A stretch of 60,623 nucleotides of DNA. Origin: Tissierella sp032104385. Lineage in GTDB: Bacteria > Bacillota > Clostridia > Tissierellales > Tissierellaceae. The position numbers and the translations under genes were made by a program. A model generated the notes under the pieces. The model saw nothing but the letters and a program-made list of their open reading frames with translations. It did not search any database and was not told the origin of the DNA. Position 1 is the stretch's first letter, and every line of letters starts with the position of its first letter. The stretch covers positions 1-60,623 of the forward strand of contig NZ_DAMCHJ010000014.1 of the NCBI RefSeq assembly GCF_032104385.1, written 5' to 3'. This document shows, in pieces, positions 53,842 through 60,623 of this stretch.

Positions 53842-54606
53842 ATGGGTTATCGTAATGATTTATTAAGCAGCAGATCCATTATAAGACATGGCAGCTATGC
53901 TCTTATTACACCAGAAGGACTTGTTAATAATATTATTCCTCACTTTGAAAAATGTACAATTAGTGTGGTTGCTTCTCCAAAACTAGGTGCTAGTTTTGTT
54001 CAATATCTTGTAGAAATGGAAGCTGGTGGAAGAAATACTAAGGGATTTGGCGGAAATGGAATTGAAACTTTTTTATATGTAGTTGAAGGCTCACTAGATG
54101 TTTTAATTGATGGAACAAAATATGAGTTAACTGAAGAAGGATATATATTCTGCCCTCCTAGTTTAGGTATGATTATTGAAAATAATTCAAATGAAAGCGC
54201 TAAATTTGTTCTTTATAAACAAAGATATGTTCCTGTTGAAGGAATAAAAGAACCATGGGTAGTATGTAATAATGTTAAAAATTTAGAAGTTGTTAATTAT
54301 GATGATATGGAAGATGTTACTATAGTAGACTTCCTTCCAAAGGATATATCCTTTGATATGAACTTCCATATACTAGCATTCCAACCAGGTGGATCACATC
54401 CATTTATTGAAACCCATGTACAAGAGCATGGAGCATATTTATTAACTGGAGAAGGCATGTATAATCTAGATAATAACTGGGTATCCGTCAAAAAAGGTGA
54501 TTTCATATGGATGGGACCTTTTGTACAACAGGCAACCTATGCTATAGGATATGAACCTTTCTCATATGTTTATTCAAAAGATTGCAATAGAGACCCCGAA
54601 ATATAG
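53842..54606 (+). CDS. allE: (S)-ureidoglycine aminohydrolase
   Basis: Bicupin, 254 aa, that converts ureidoglycine to ureidoglycolate and ammonia. The pattern fits AllE/YlbA: start GYRNDLLSSRSIIRHGSYALITPEGLVNN, first cupin with GNGIETFLYVVEGSL, second cupin with the metal-binding FQPGGSHPFIETHVQEHGAYLLTGEGMY and the final WMGPFVQQATYA. E. coli AllE has 261 residues. AGGAG lies 7 nt before the ATG. It competes with PucG for the same substrate. Confidence 0.9.
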   Translation: MGYRNDLLSSRSIIRHGSYALITPEGLVNNIIPHFEKCTISVVASPKLGASFVQYLVEMEAGGRNTKGFGGNGIETFLYVVEGSLDVLIDGTKYELTEEGYIFCPPSLGMIIENNSNESAKFVLYKQRYVPVEGIKEPWVVCNNVKNLEVVNYDDMEDVTIVDFLPKDISFDMNFHILAFQPGGSHPFIETHVQEHGAYLLTGEGMYNLDNNWVSVKKGDFIWMGPFVQQATYAIGYEPFSYVYSKDCNRDPEI

Positions 54607-54608
54607 TT

Positions 54609-54644
54609 TAAATTAAGGTAAGGATAAATCCTTACCTTAATTTA
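54609..54644. terminator. Bidirectional terminator between allE and pucR
   Basis: TAAATTAAGGTAAGGA pairs perfectly with its complement (16 bp) around the loop TAAA. It overlaps the pucR stop codon. Confidence 0.85.
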
Positions 54645-56292
54645 TTATGCGAAGAATCTTAAGCCCTACTTCAATTTCAAGCATTTTTCCCCTATCTTCT
54701 ATATCTAAATTTGTTAATTCCCTTATTCTATTTAATCTATATAATACAGTTTTATAATGGACATATAATTCCTCAGCAGTTTTTACTGCATTTAAATTAC
54801 AGGATAAATATTTCTCTAAAGTATCTATAAGCTCATTATTCTTATCTTTATCATATTCTTTAAGCGTCCACAATGCTGGATGAACGAATTTATTCAGCTC
54901 TTCTCTATCTTGATATCTGCATAAAAGCTTGTATATGCCTAATTCTTCAAAGGTAACTATCGAATCTTTTCCAAATATCCTATAACCAAAATTTACTGCA
55001 TCCATAGCCTCAGAGTAAGATTTACATATTTCCATAGGGTTTTCTGCCAAGCCGCCTATACCTATTGATACAGAAATATTTCCTATTTCATTAGAAATAA
55101 TTTTTTTAAGCTCCTTACCAAATTCTTTTATTGTGGCATGTGCATCCTTTATATTACATTTTTCTTCTACAGGCCACAATACTATTATATTATCTCCTTT
55201 ATTAATAGATATATAGTCTGTAGTATAATAATATGATACCCTGTCTATCCTTTTCTTTATTTTTTCCATCAATAAATGAATTCCCTCTGATAAATTTTTA
55301 TTAATAAGAATATAATCTCCATATTCACTTATATTTAAAAGAATAACTATGAATTTTCTTTTTAAATTCCAACCAAATAAAGTTCCTCTACCAAAAATAC
55401 TTTCTTCAGAATCAAATCTACCATTTATTAAATCATCCATTAAGTCACCTTTATACTTCAGCTCAACTTCCTTAACTGCCACATCTTTTAACATCTCTAA
55501 TCTCAATGTAGTTGCCGCACTTTCCAAAGCAATAAAATCCAGATCTTCCATTATTCTATTTCTTTCAATAACTGCTAAATAGCCTTTTATTTCATTTAAA
55601 ACCTGAATAGGCTCTACTATAGCTGTATATATGATATCATCTATATTAGGCATCTTGATTTTCAAACCGTAAATTGGAAAATCTTTTTCTACTAAGCTCT
55701 TAACTTCATCATCAATTATTTCTATACTTCCATATTTTTCATCATTCCAAGCAATTGGATTTAACTCATTATTTAATATTATAACTGGATTCTCAACTAA
55801 ATCTCCAAGGGTTTTTGCAACAGCATCTATACCCTTCATTTTAAGGGATAACTTGGTAAATCGCTTATGACAATCCTTATAGTAGTTTAGTCTATTTACT
55901 TGATCATTAAATATTTCCCCCATTACTGGATACATTATATCTATATATTTTGTATCACCTGATATTTCAATAATAGGAAATCCTAATTGATTTCCTAAAT
56001 CTATTACATCTTCAGGTATAGAGGTTAGAAATCTAGAAATTTTTACTATTAAAGCAGCAGCTCCTTTTTCCGCTAACTCTTTTACTAAGGTTTTTTGTGC
56101 TTCTATATCCTTATCAATCGAATAAAAACTCGTTAATAGAAGTTCTCCTCCTTTAATCCAATTGGCTATATCTGGTACCTCAATTATTGTAATACCTTCT
56201 ACATAAACATTTTCATCTTTAACTGTCCCAGCTACTAATTTTGCATTTTTTAAACAAGGCATCTTGATTAATTCACTAAGTAATATCCCCAT
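54637..56292 (-). CDS. pucR: PucR-family transcriptional regulator
   Basis: Likely activator of the ureide island, 551 aa. Order: PucR N-terminal purine catabolism domain (about 5-125, with GITIIEVPDIANWIKGGELLLTSFYSI), a GGDEF-like middle domain (about 290-430, with ISVSIGIGGLAENPMEICKSYSEAMDAVNFG) and a C-terminal HTH_30 domain (about 480-545, with CNLNAVKTAEELYVHYKTVLYRLNRI). B. subtilis PucR (531 aa) activates purine catabolic genes and responds to intermediates such as allantoin. Here the shared inverted repeat TTTATCC-N5-GGATAAA differs from the published Bacillus PucR box, which I recall as WWWCNTTGGTTAA. Confidence 0.88.
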   Translation of the reverse strand: MGILLSELIKMPCLKNAKLVAGTVKDENVYVEGITIIEVPDIANWIKGGELLLTSFYSIDKDIEAQKTLVKELAEKGAAALIVKISRFLTSIPEDVIDLGNQLGFPIIEISGDTKYIDIMYPVMGEIFNDQVNRLNYYKDCHKRFTKLSLKMKGIDAVAKTLGDLVENPVIILNNELNPIAWNDEKYGSIEIIDDEVKSLVEKDFPIYGLKIKMPNIDDIIYTAIVEPIQVLNEIKGYLAVIERNRIMEDLDFIALESAATTLRLEMLKDVAVKEVELKYKGDLMDDLINGRFDSEESIFGRGTLFGWNLKRKFIVILLNISEYGDYILINKNLSEGIHLLMEKIKKRIDRVSYYYTTDYISINKGDNIIVLWPVEEKCNIKDAHATIKEFGKELKKIISNEIGNISVSIGIGGLAENPMEICKSYSEAMDAVNFGYRIFGKDSIVTFEELGIYKLLCRYQDREELNKFVHPALWTLKEYDKDKNNELIDTLEKYLSCNLNAVKTAEELYVHYKTVLYRLNRIRELTNLDIEDRGKMLEIEVGLKILRIIN

Positions 56293-56314
56293 CTTACTCC
56301 TCCTCAGCTGATAA

Positions 56315-56356
56315 ATAAATTCAGTTTTTGGAATCTCTGGTTCCAGTCACCAAAAT
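56315..56356. repeat. Degenerate RAYT-type palindrome at the transposase 3' end
   Basis: The left arm AATAAATTCAGTTTTTGG nearly equals the arm of the copy at 57279. The centre is replaced by a different hairpin (GGAA...TTCC) and the right arm CACCAAAATTGCTTATT is eroded. It ends next to the RAYT stop codon. Confidence 0.55.
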
Positions 56357-56359
56357 TGC

Positions 56360-57205
56360 TTATTTTTGTAAAATATTTCTTATGGCATTTATCGTTACGT
56401 TTATATTATCACTTATTTCTTCTTTCGTATATCCTTGATTAATAGCTTTAATTACGTAATCATATTTGTATTTTGTTAAATATCTTTTTCTAGAACCTTC
56501 TTTAATTAGCTCATAATCTAAAGTCGCCGGACATACAGATTTTAATATATCATCAAGTAGAGCTGTATTTTTAAACCCATTGTCCTTATTTAAGGATTCT
56601 TTAAATTCATCTGAGCCTATTACTTCATCTTCTTCAAACTCTTCGTTTAATTTCATGTAATCCTCTGGCGGCTCATTCATTAACTTCCCATATTCTTTTA
56701 TGGCTTGCAGCCTATCTAGTGAAAGCATATCTAGAAATTCTTCGATATTTACTAAATTATCTACATTCATCCTATAGAACACATCTGAACTCCATTTATA
56801 TTTAACCATAGAATCACAAATATTAGCATATACCGGGTTATTATGTATATATCTTATAAGCCTAATAAAATATGATTCATTTTGTACCAATATACTTCTA
56901 TACCTATTCTCAAATGGAGAACCAGTTCTAGATTTCTTCCAATTATAATATTTCGCATATCTAGTATTTATCCTATGCATTATCTGACTAATTGGAATAT
57001 TATGAGTCTTTATGATAAAATGATAATGATTATCCATTATGGCATAAGCCAATAAATGAAAATCAAATAATTCCTTTACATTCCCTATAATCTCTAATAG
57101 TTTCATTTTTTCTTCAGCTTCTTCAAAAATAAAAGATTTATTATTTCCCCTGTGAATAATATGATATATAGCACCATAGTATTCTACCCTCTGTCTTCTT
57201 CCCAC
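56360..57205 (-). CDS. REP-associated tyrosine transposase (RAYT, IS200-like Y1)
   Basis: Single-copy transposase-like protein, 281 aa. The start GRRQRVEYYGAIYHIIHRGNN is typical of RAYTs. The HUH metal motif is His60-Tyr-His62 in IMDNHYHFIIK, and a candidate catalytic tyrosine is Tyr112 in SYFIRLIRYIHNNPV. The C-terminal part (about 255-281) is a helix-turn-helix-like EEISDNINVTINAIRNIL. The frame is intact. Palindromes of the GGTGCC family lie 74 nt upstream and at the 3' end, and further copies are dispersed in the window. RAYTs bind and cleave such REP palindromes in other bacteria. Confidence 0.88.
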   Translation of the reverse strand: MGRRQRVEYYGAIYHIIHRGNNKSFIFEEAEEKMKLLEIIGNVKELFDFHLLAYAIMDNHYHFIIKTHNIPISQIMHRINTRYAKYYNWKKSRTGSPFENRYRSILVQNESYFIRLIRYIHNNPVYANICDSMVKYKWSSDVFYRMNVDNLVNIEEFLDMLSLDRLQAIKEYGKLMNEPPEDYMKLNEEFEEDEVIGSDEFKESLNKDNGFKNTALLDDILKSVCPATLDYELIKEGSRKRYLTKYKYDYVIKAINQGYTKEEISDNINVTINAIRNILQK

Positions 57206-57278
57206 GAAATTACCTCCTTCCCTCGTATATATTCTACAAATATTTCCAAAATCCTCTATTTTTTTTGATAAAATTTAA

Positions 57279-57323
57279 AATAACTTCAGTTTTTGGTGCC
57301 TGGCACCAAAAACTGAAGTTATT
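57279..57323 (-). repeat. RAYT-type palindrome copy 5, terminator of the 5'-nucleotidase gene
   Basis: A perfect 22-bp inverted repeat around a central T, arms AATAACTTCAGTTTTTGGTGCC and complement. It lies 17 nt past the 5'-nucleotidase stop and upstream of the RAYT gene. Compared with copy 1, a C-G pair has become G-C in the arm, a compensatory change. Confidence 0.88.
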
Positions 57324-57340
57324 CTTTACAAAATATTCTA

Positions 57341-59128
57341 TTATGGAATTAATATTACTTGATTAGGGAATATTAAATGTGGATTTTTTAATTTATTATA
57401 TTCTGCCAGATTCTCCCAAGTAGTATTAAATTGTTTAGCTATTTTCCATAGAACATCTCCTGATTTTACTACATATTTTTGTGCTTCTATAGTTATAGCT
57501 GCTCCTGGTTTTACCTCCGGTTGAGGTTTTATTTCTGGTTTTGGCTGAGGTTTTATCTCTGGCTGTGGTACTGGTTTTATTTCTATTTTTGGTGATTCTA
57601 CAACAACTACTCTGCCTTCTACCTTAGGTTCAACTTCTCCTACTTCTTTAAAATATTCAATTAATATATCTGATAATAATCCACCTTCAGCAATAAATGG
57701 TTTACCATTAAACATAGTATATCCATCTCCGCCACTTGCCATGAAATCATTTGTAACTAATTTATATTTTTTATCTAATTTTACAGGTTCACCTTTTATA
57801 TTTATATCTGATGTTCTACTTCCAACTGGTTTTGATGGATCAAATTTAAAAGTGATTCCTCCAATATGTGGAAAATGTCCTGCTGCTTCTGGATACATAT
57901 CTACCCCATGTTCCAATGCCTTAACTATTTCTCCGCCCGTTACTTCTATTACTGCAAGGGTATTTGTAAATGGAAAAGAAGTCAGTATATCTCCTACTTT
58001 TATATCTCCAGCTAAAATAGAAGCTCTAATTCCTCCGCCATTTGTCAAAGCCACATCTGCACCAGTAGCTTTAATCATTGCATCAGTTAAAAGGTTCCCC
58101 AAGTTGGATTCTCCTTTTCTAACAACTTCTCTTTCTCCAACTAAGTTTACTTTTGATTTGCCTACTACTGCTTCCTTAAAGGACTTGTTTATTTCCTCAA
58201 TTTTCTTTATCTCTTCTTCAATAATAGGATTCGGTACTAAATCCTTACCTTCATTATATCCAAATAATTTAGCTGTTTTCTTATTTACCTTACCTTCTGA
58301 TACTTCAAGTTCTACTATCCCAATATTCTTTAAATAAGAACCAGCTTGAACTATTAAAGTATCTCCTTTTACTTCTCCATTAGGTAATTCAGTATGACTA
58401 TGTCCATCAACTATTAAATCAATTCCCTCAACATTTTTTGCCACATCATAAGTATTAGCATCTGTTGATTCATCTACTCCCAGATGAGCTAATGCAATTA
58501 TTACATTTACTTCTTTTTCTTTTAATTCCTTTACCATCTTTTTAGCAACCTCAACAGGGTCTTCAAACTTAATTCCCTCTGTATTGCTTGGATGAGATTT
58601 ATATTTAGTTTCCTCAGTTCCAAGTCCAAATATACCAACCTTTATACCATCTACATCAAAAATCTTATATGGCTCAAAATCTGATTTACCATTTGCTTCT
58701 TTCACAATATTGGAACCTATCATAGGAAATTCTGCTTTATCTTTCAATTCCAATAATCTTTTATAACCATAGTTAAAATCATGATTTCCAGGAACCATAG
58801 CATCAAAACCTATTTTATTCATTAGGTTAACCATAGTTTCACCTTTGGTTATATTAATATCAATGGCACCATGCAAAGTATCTCCTGCATTTAATAATAA
58901 TAAATTAGGATTCTTTGCTCTTAACTCATCTACCTTAGTCTTTAACCTTGCAAGACCTATACCACCTTCTCTTTCATCAAGGTTTAACCTTCCATGTACA
59001 TCATTTACATGTACAATAGTTAATATTTTTGCTTCTTCAGCGAATACTGGTAATGCTCCTATCATTATGCCCAATAATAATACTAATGCTAGGAATAAAC
59101 TGACAACTCTTTTGTTTCTGAAACTCAT
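57341..59128 (-). CDS. Extracellular 5'-nucleotidase/UshA-like protein with LysM domain
   Basis: Secreted phosphohydrolase, 595 aa. Signal peptide (about 1-30, ending VFAEE), a calcineurin-like metallophosphatase domain (about 34-275) with ILTIVHVNDVHGRL, NAGDTLHG and VPGNHDFNYG, and a 5'-nucleotidase C-terminal domain (about 320-505) with ALTNGGGIRASI and DFMASGGDGYTMF. A Pro/Lys/Glu-rich linker with repeated KPQPEIKPQPE-like units and a single LysM domain (KYVVKSGDVLWKIAKQF) follow. It should release nucleosides and phosphate from nucleotides while attached to peptidoglycan. This fits purine salvage next to the ureide island. Confidence 0.9.
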   Translation of the reverse strand: MSFRNKRVVSLFLALVLLLGIMIGALPVFAEEAKILTIVHVNDVHGRLNLDEREGGIGLARLKTKVDELRAKNPNLLLLNAGDTLHGAIDINITKGETMVNLMNKIGFDAMVPGNHDFNYGYKRLLELKDKAEFPMIGSNIVKEANGKSDFEPYKIFDVDGIKVGIFGLGTEETKYKSHPSNTEGIKFEDPVEVAKKMVKELKEKEVNVIIALAHLGVDESTDANTYDVAKNVEGIDLIVDGHSHTELPNGEVKGDTLIVQAGSYLKNIGIVELEVSEGKVNKKTAKLFGYNEGKDLVPNPIIEEEIKKIEEINKSFKEAVVGKSKVNLVGEREVVRKGESNLGNLLTDAMIKATGADVALTNGGGIRASILAGDIKVGDILTSFPFTNTLAVIEVTGGEIVKALEHGVDMYPEAAGHFPHIGGITFKFDPSKPVGSRTSDINIKGEPVKLDKKYKLVTNDFMASGGDGYTMFNGKPFIAEGGLLSDILIEYFKEVGEVEPKVEGRVVVVESPKIEIKPVPQPEIKPQPKPEIKPQPEVKPGAAITIEAQKYVVKSGDVLWKIAKQFNTTWENLAEYNKLKNPHLIFPNQVILIP

Positions 59129-59161
59129 ACATAACCCCCCTATTTAAAATTATTATTAATC

Positions 59162-59184
59162 AGTGTAATCATACCCATTACACT
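59162..59184. promoter_or_regulatory. Operator-like inverted repeat before the 5'-nucleotidase gene
   Basis: AGTGTAAT and ATTACACT form perfect 8-bp arms with a 7-nt spacer, 34 nt before the start codon. On the minus strand it directly follows a TATATATA stretch that could be the -10 box, as expected for a repressor site. Confidence 0.5.
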
Positions 59185-59246
59185 ATATATATAACTTATT
59201 CTACATATTTTTTATAAATCCTTCTTTTTTATTAAAGTTTTCCATG

Positions 59247-59302
59247 AAATTAAAATAACTCTCCTTTTTTAATAGATTAAAAAAGGAAAGTTATTTTAAT
59301 TT
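59247..59302 (-). terminator. Terminator of the NitT/TauT-type ABC operon
   Basis: A stem of 14 + 11 bp with one mismatch: AAATTAAAATAACT at the base, CCTTTTTT above and loop TAGA. It overlaps the stop codon of the ATPase gene. Confidence 0.85.
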
Positions 59303-60053
59303 ATAATTCTAACATCTTTAATATTTGACTTGTTAGTTTAGCATACATAATATTTCCCCTATCTCTTGGTCTTTCCATATCTACTTCTACTATGTCTTTA
59401 ATCTTACCAGGGGAACTGGACATTACTATTATTTTATCTGATAAATATACAGCCTCATCAACACTATGAGTTACAAATAATATGGTCTTTTTATTATGTT
59501 CCCATATTCTTAATAGTTCCTTTTGTAAAATAATTCTAGTATGTGCATCTAAAGCACCAAAGGGCTCATCCATTAATAATACAGATGGATTATTAGCAAG
59601 AGCTCTGGCTATTGCCACTCTTTGCTGCATTCCTCCCGAAAGTTCATATGGATATGCATTAGCAAAGTTCTCCATATTAATTATTTTTAAATACTCTAAT
59701 GCAATTCTTTCTCTTTCCTTCTTATTTATCCCGCTAAATTCCAATCCTAATGAAATATTATCCAGTACCTTTCGCCAAGGCAGCAATGAATAATTTTGAA
59801 ATACCATTCCTATTTCTTTAGTTGGTTCAATTAATTCCATATCATTATACTTTACACTGCCCTTTGTTACAGTTTCTAATCCGGCTAGTATACGTAGGAG
59901 AGTGGACTTTCCACACCCTGATGTTCCTACAATACAAATAAAATCATTTTCTTCTACATTTAAATTAATATCTTCTAAGGCTTTTACTTCTAAATTTTCT
60001 TTTGTTACAAAACTCTTATAAAGATTATTAATAGTAATGATATTTCTACCCAT
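59301..60053 (-). CDS. ABC transporter ATPase, NitT/TauT/SsuB family
   Basis: ATPase of an importer for nitrate, sulfonate, taurine or pyrimidine-type substrates, about 250 aa. Walker A GTSGCGKST, signature LSGGMQQRVAIARAL, Walker B LLMDEPFGALD and the family-typical LFVTHSVDEAVYLSDKIIVMSSSPG. I prefer the ATG at 60053, with AGGAG 9 nt upstream. The ATG at 60062 overlaps the permease stop (ATGA) but is too near the ribosome binding site. No substrate-binding protein is in the window, so the ligand is open. Confidence 0.9.
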   Translation of the reverse strand: MGRNIITINNLYKSFVTKENLEVKALEDINLNVEENDFICIVGTSGCGKSTLLRILAGLETVTKGSVKYNDMELIEPTKEIGMVFQNYSLLPWRKVLDNISLGLEFSGINKKERERIALEYLKIINMENFANAYPYELSGGMQQRVAIARALANNPSVLLMDEPFGALDAHTRIILQKELLRIWEHNKKTILFVTHSVDEAVYLSDKIIVMSSSPGKIKDIVEVDMERPRDRGNIMYAKLTSQILKMLEL

Positions 60054-60058
60054 ATGCC

Positions 60059-60623
60059 TCATCTCCTACTTAACCATGAAAAATGCTTGTTTTCTATAAC
60101 AATAAATATATAATCCAATAATGAACCAACTAAACCAATACATATAATACCTGTAACAACTAAATCTATTCTGGCTAACTCATATGAGTGAGTTATTAAA
60201 TACCCTACTCCAGATAAACTTCCCGGCAGCATCTCCGCTGCAACCAAGCAAGCCCAAGCACTTCCTAATCCACCTCTTAATCCATATATAATATTAGGTC
60301 CTGCTCCTGGTATAAGAATCTTAAAAAATATATCTCTTTTACTGGCACCTAATACCTTAGCAGATTCTATTAAAGTTTTTGGTACATTTCTTACTCCAAA
60401 AGCAGAGCTAGATACTACAGGAAAAAATGTACCTATGGCAATTATAAATATCATTGAAAACTTAAAATTATTAAAAAATACTTGTCTTGTTCCATAGGGT
60501 ATTTTAAATAAGGTTGCTAAGCTCTTTGTACCAAACCACGCTAATATTAGGGGAACCCAACCTAAAGCTGGCTATGTGACTAAAAATAATATGGGACGAA
60601 GTGATATAGAAATGGCATAAACA
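60059..60623 (-). pseudogene. ABC transporter permease (SsuC/TauC type), partial, with in-frame TAG
   Basis: The gene runs off the window edge. Read in one frame from 60622, the translation gives AISISLRPILFLVT, then TAG at 60572-60574, then PALGWVPLILAWFGTKS and onwards to GVRNVPKTLIESAKVLGAS (the ATPase-contact loop). The PALGWVPL...FG motif is a hallmark of this family, so the frame is right on both sides of the TAG. An internal ATG at 60454 would give only a 131-aa fragment. The gene is therefore either inactivated by one nonsense change, read through, or affected by a sequence error. Confidence 0.7.

Noticed and set aside
36509..54000. Purine riboswitch before the ureide genes
   Set aside because: None of the leaders shows the conserved purine-aptamer loops or a terminator-antiterminator pair before a start codon.
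56300..56318. Ureide-regulon operator in front of pucR (autoregulation)
   Set aside because: Only one half-site (TTTATCA on the minus strand) is present and the other half is the ribosome binding site GGAGGAG, so the match is probably chance.
1745..57323. The repeated GGTGCC palindromes as a CRISPR array
   Set aside because: The copies are kilobases apart, not spaced by uniform spacers, are fully palindromic, and no cas gene is present.

Overview
This window is low-GC DNA with strong AGGAGG-type ribosome binding sites, a gerA-type spore-germination operon, S-layer-homology (SLH) proteins and amino-acid and ureide fermentation genes. Together these suggest an anaerobic, endospore-forming member of the Clostridia/Tissierellia. 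The genus is an inference and cannot be fixed from this window.

Layout. 1-3.1 kb (minus): a two-component system and an isolated kal-kce pair of lysine fermentation. 3.3-7.4 kb (plus): a MacB/LolCDE-like ABC transporter with a surface-anchored repeat protein between ATPase and permease. 7.4-11.7 kb (minus): an SLH protein, CTP synthase and a LysM/peptidoglycan-binding protein. 11.9-15.6 kb (plus): the gerA-C-B germinant receptor. 15.7-21.3 kb (minus): two M20 metallopeptidases, two membrane proteins (one DUF5058) and a regulator with a nucleotide-cyclase-like core; an in-phase tandem repeat lies before the operon. 21.7-27.3 kb (plus): oppABCDF. 27.3-29.9 kb (minus): MurJ and an SLH-PrcB protein. 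30-34.7 kb (minus): livJHMGF. 34.9-36.5 kb: a YtcJ-like amidohydrolase.

36.6-56.3 kb is a large ureide (allantoin) catabolic island: two allantoinases, two NCS1 permeases, allantoate amidohydrolase, ureidoglycine aminohydrolase, two PucG-like aminotransferases, the three oxamate carbamoyltransferase subunits (AllF/G/H), a lactate-permease-family transporter, a cupin, a dicarboxylate-type symporter and a PucR-type regulator. The genes suggest this route: allantoin to allantoate to ureidoglycine, then PucG transamination to oxalurate, then AllFGH phosphorolysis to oxamate plus carbamoyl phosphate. The upstream regions of the island share an inverted repeat, TTTATCC-N5-GGATAAA. At the best three sites it lies 20-21 nt before a -10 box that lacks a good -35, which looks like an activator-dependent regulon.

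56.3-57.3 kb holds a REP-associated tyrosine transposase (RAYT) gene flanked by palindromes with the core GGTGCC(T/A)GGCACC. Four more copies are dispersed through the window, and all five good copies sit just downstream of a stop codon, where they can act as transcription terminators. The window ends with an extracellular 5'-nucleotidase carrying a LysM domain and a NitT/TauT-type ABC transporter whose permease gene has an in-frame TAG. No tRNA, rRNA, CRISPR array or prophage was seen.
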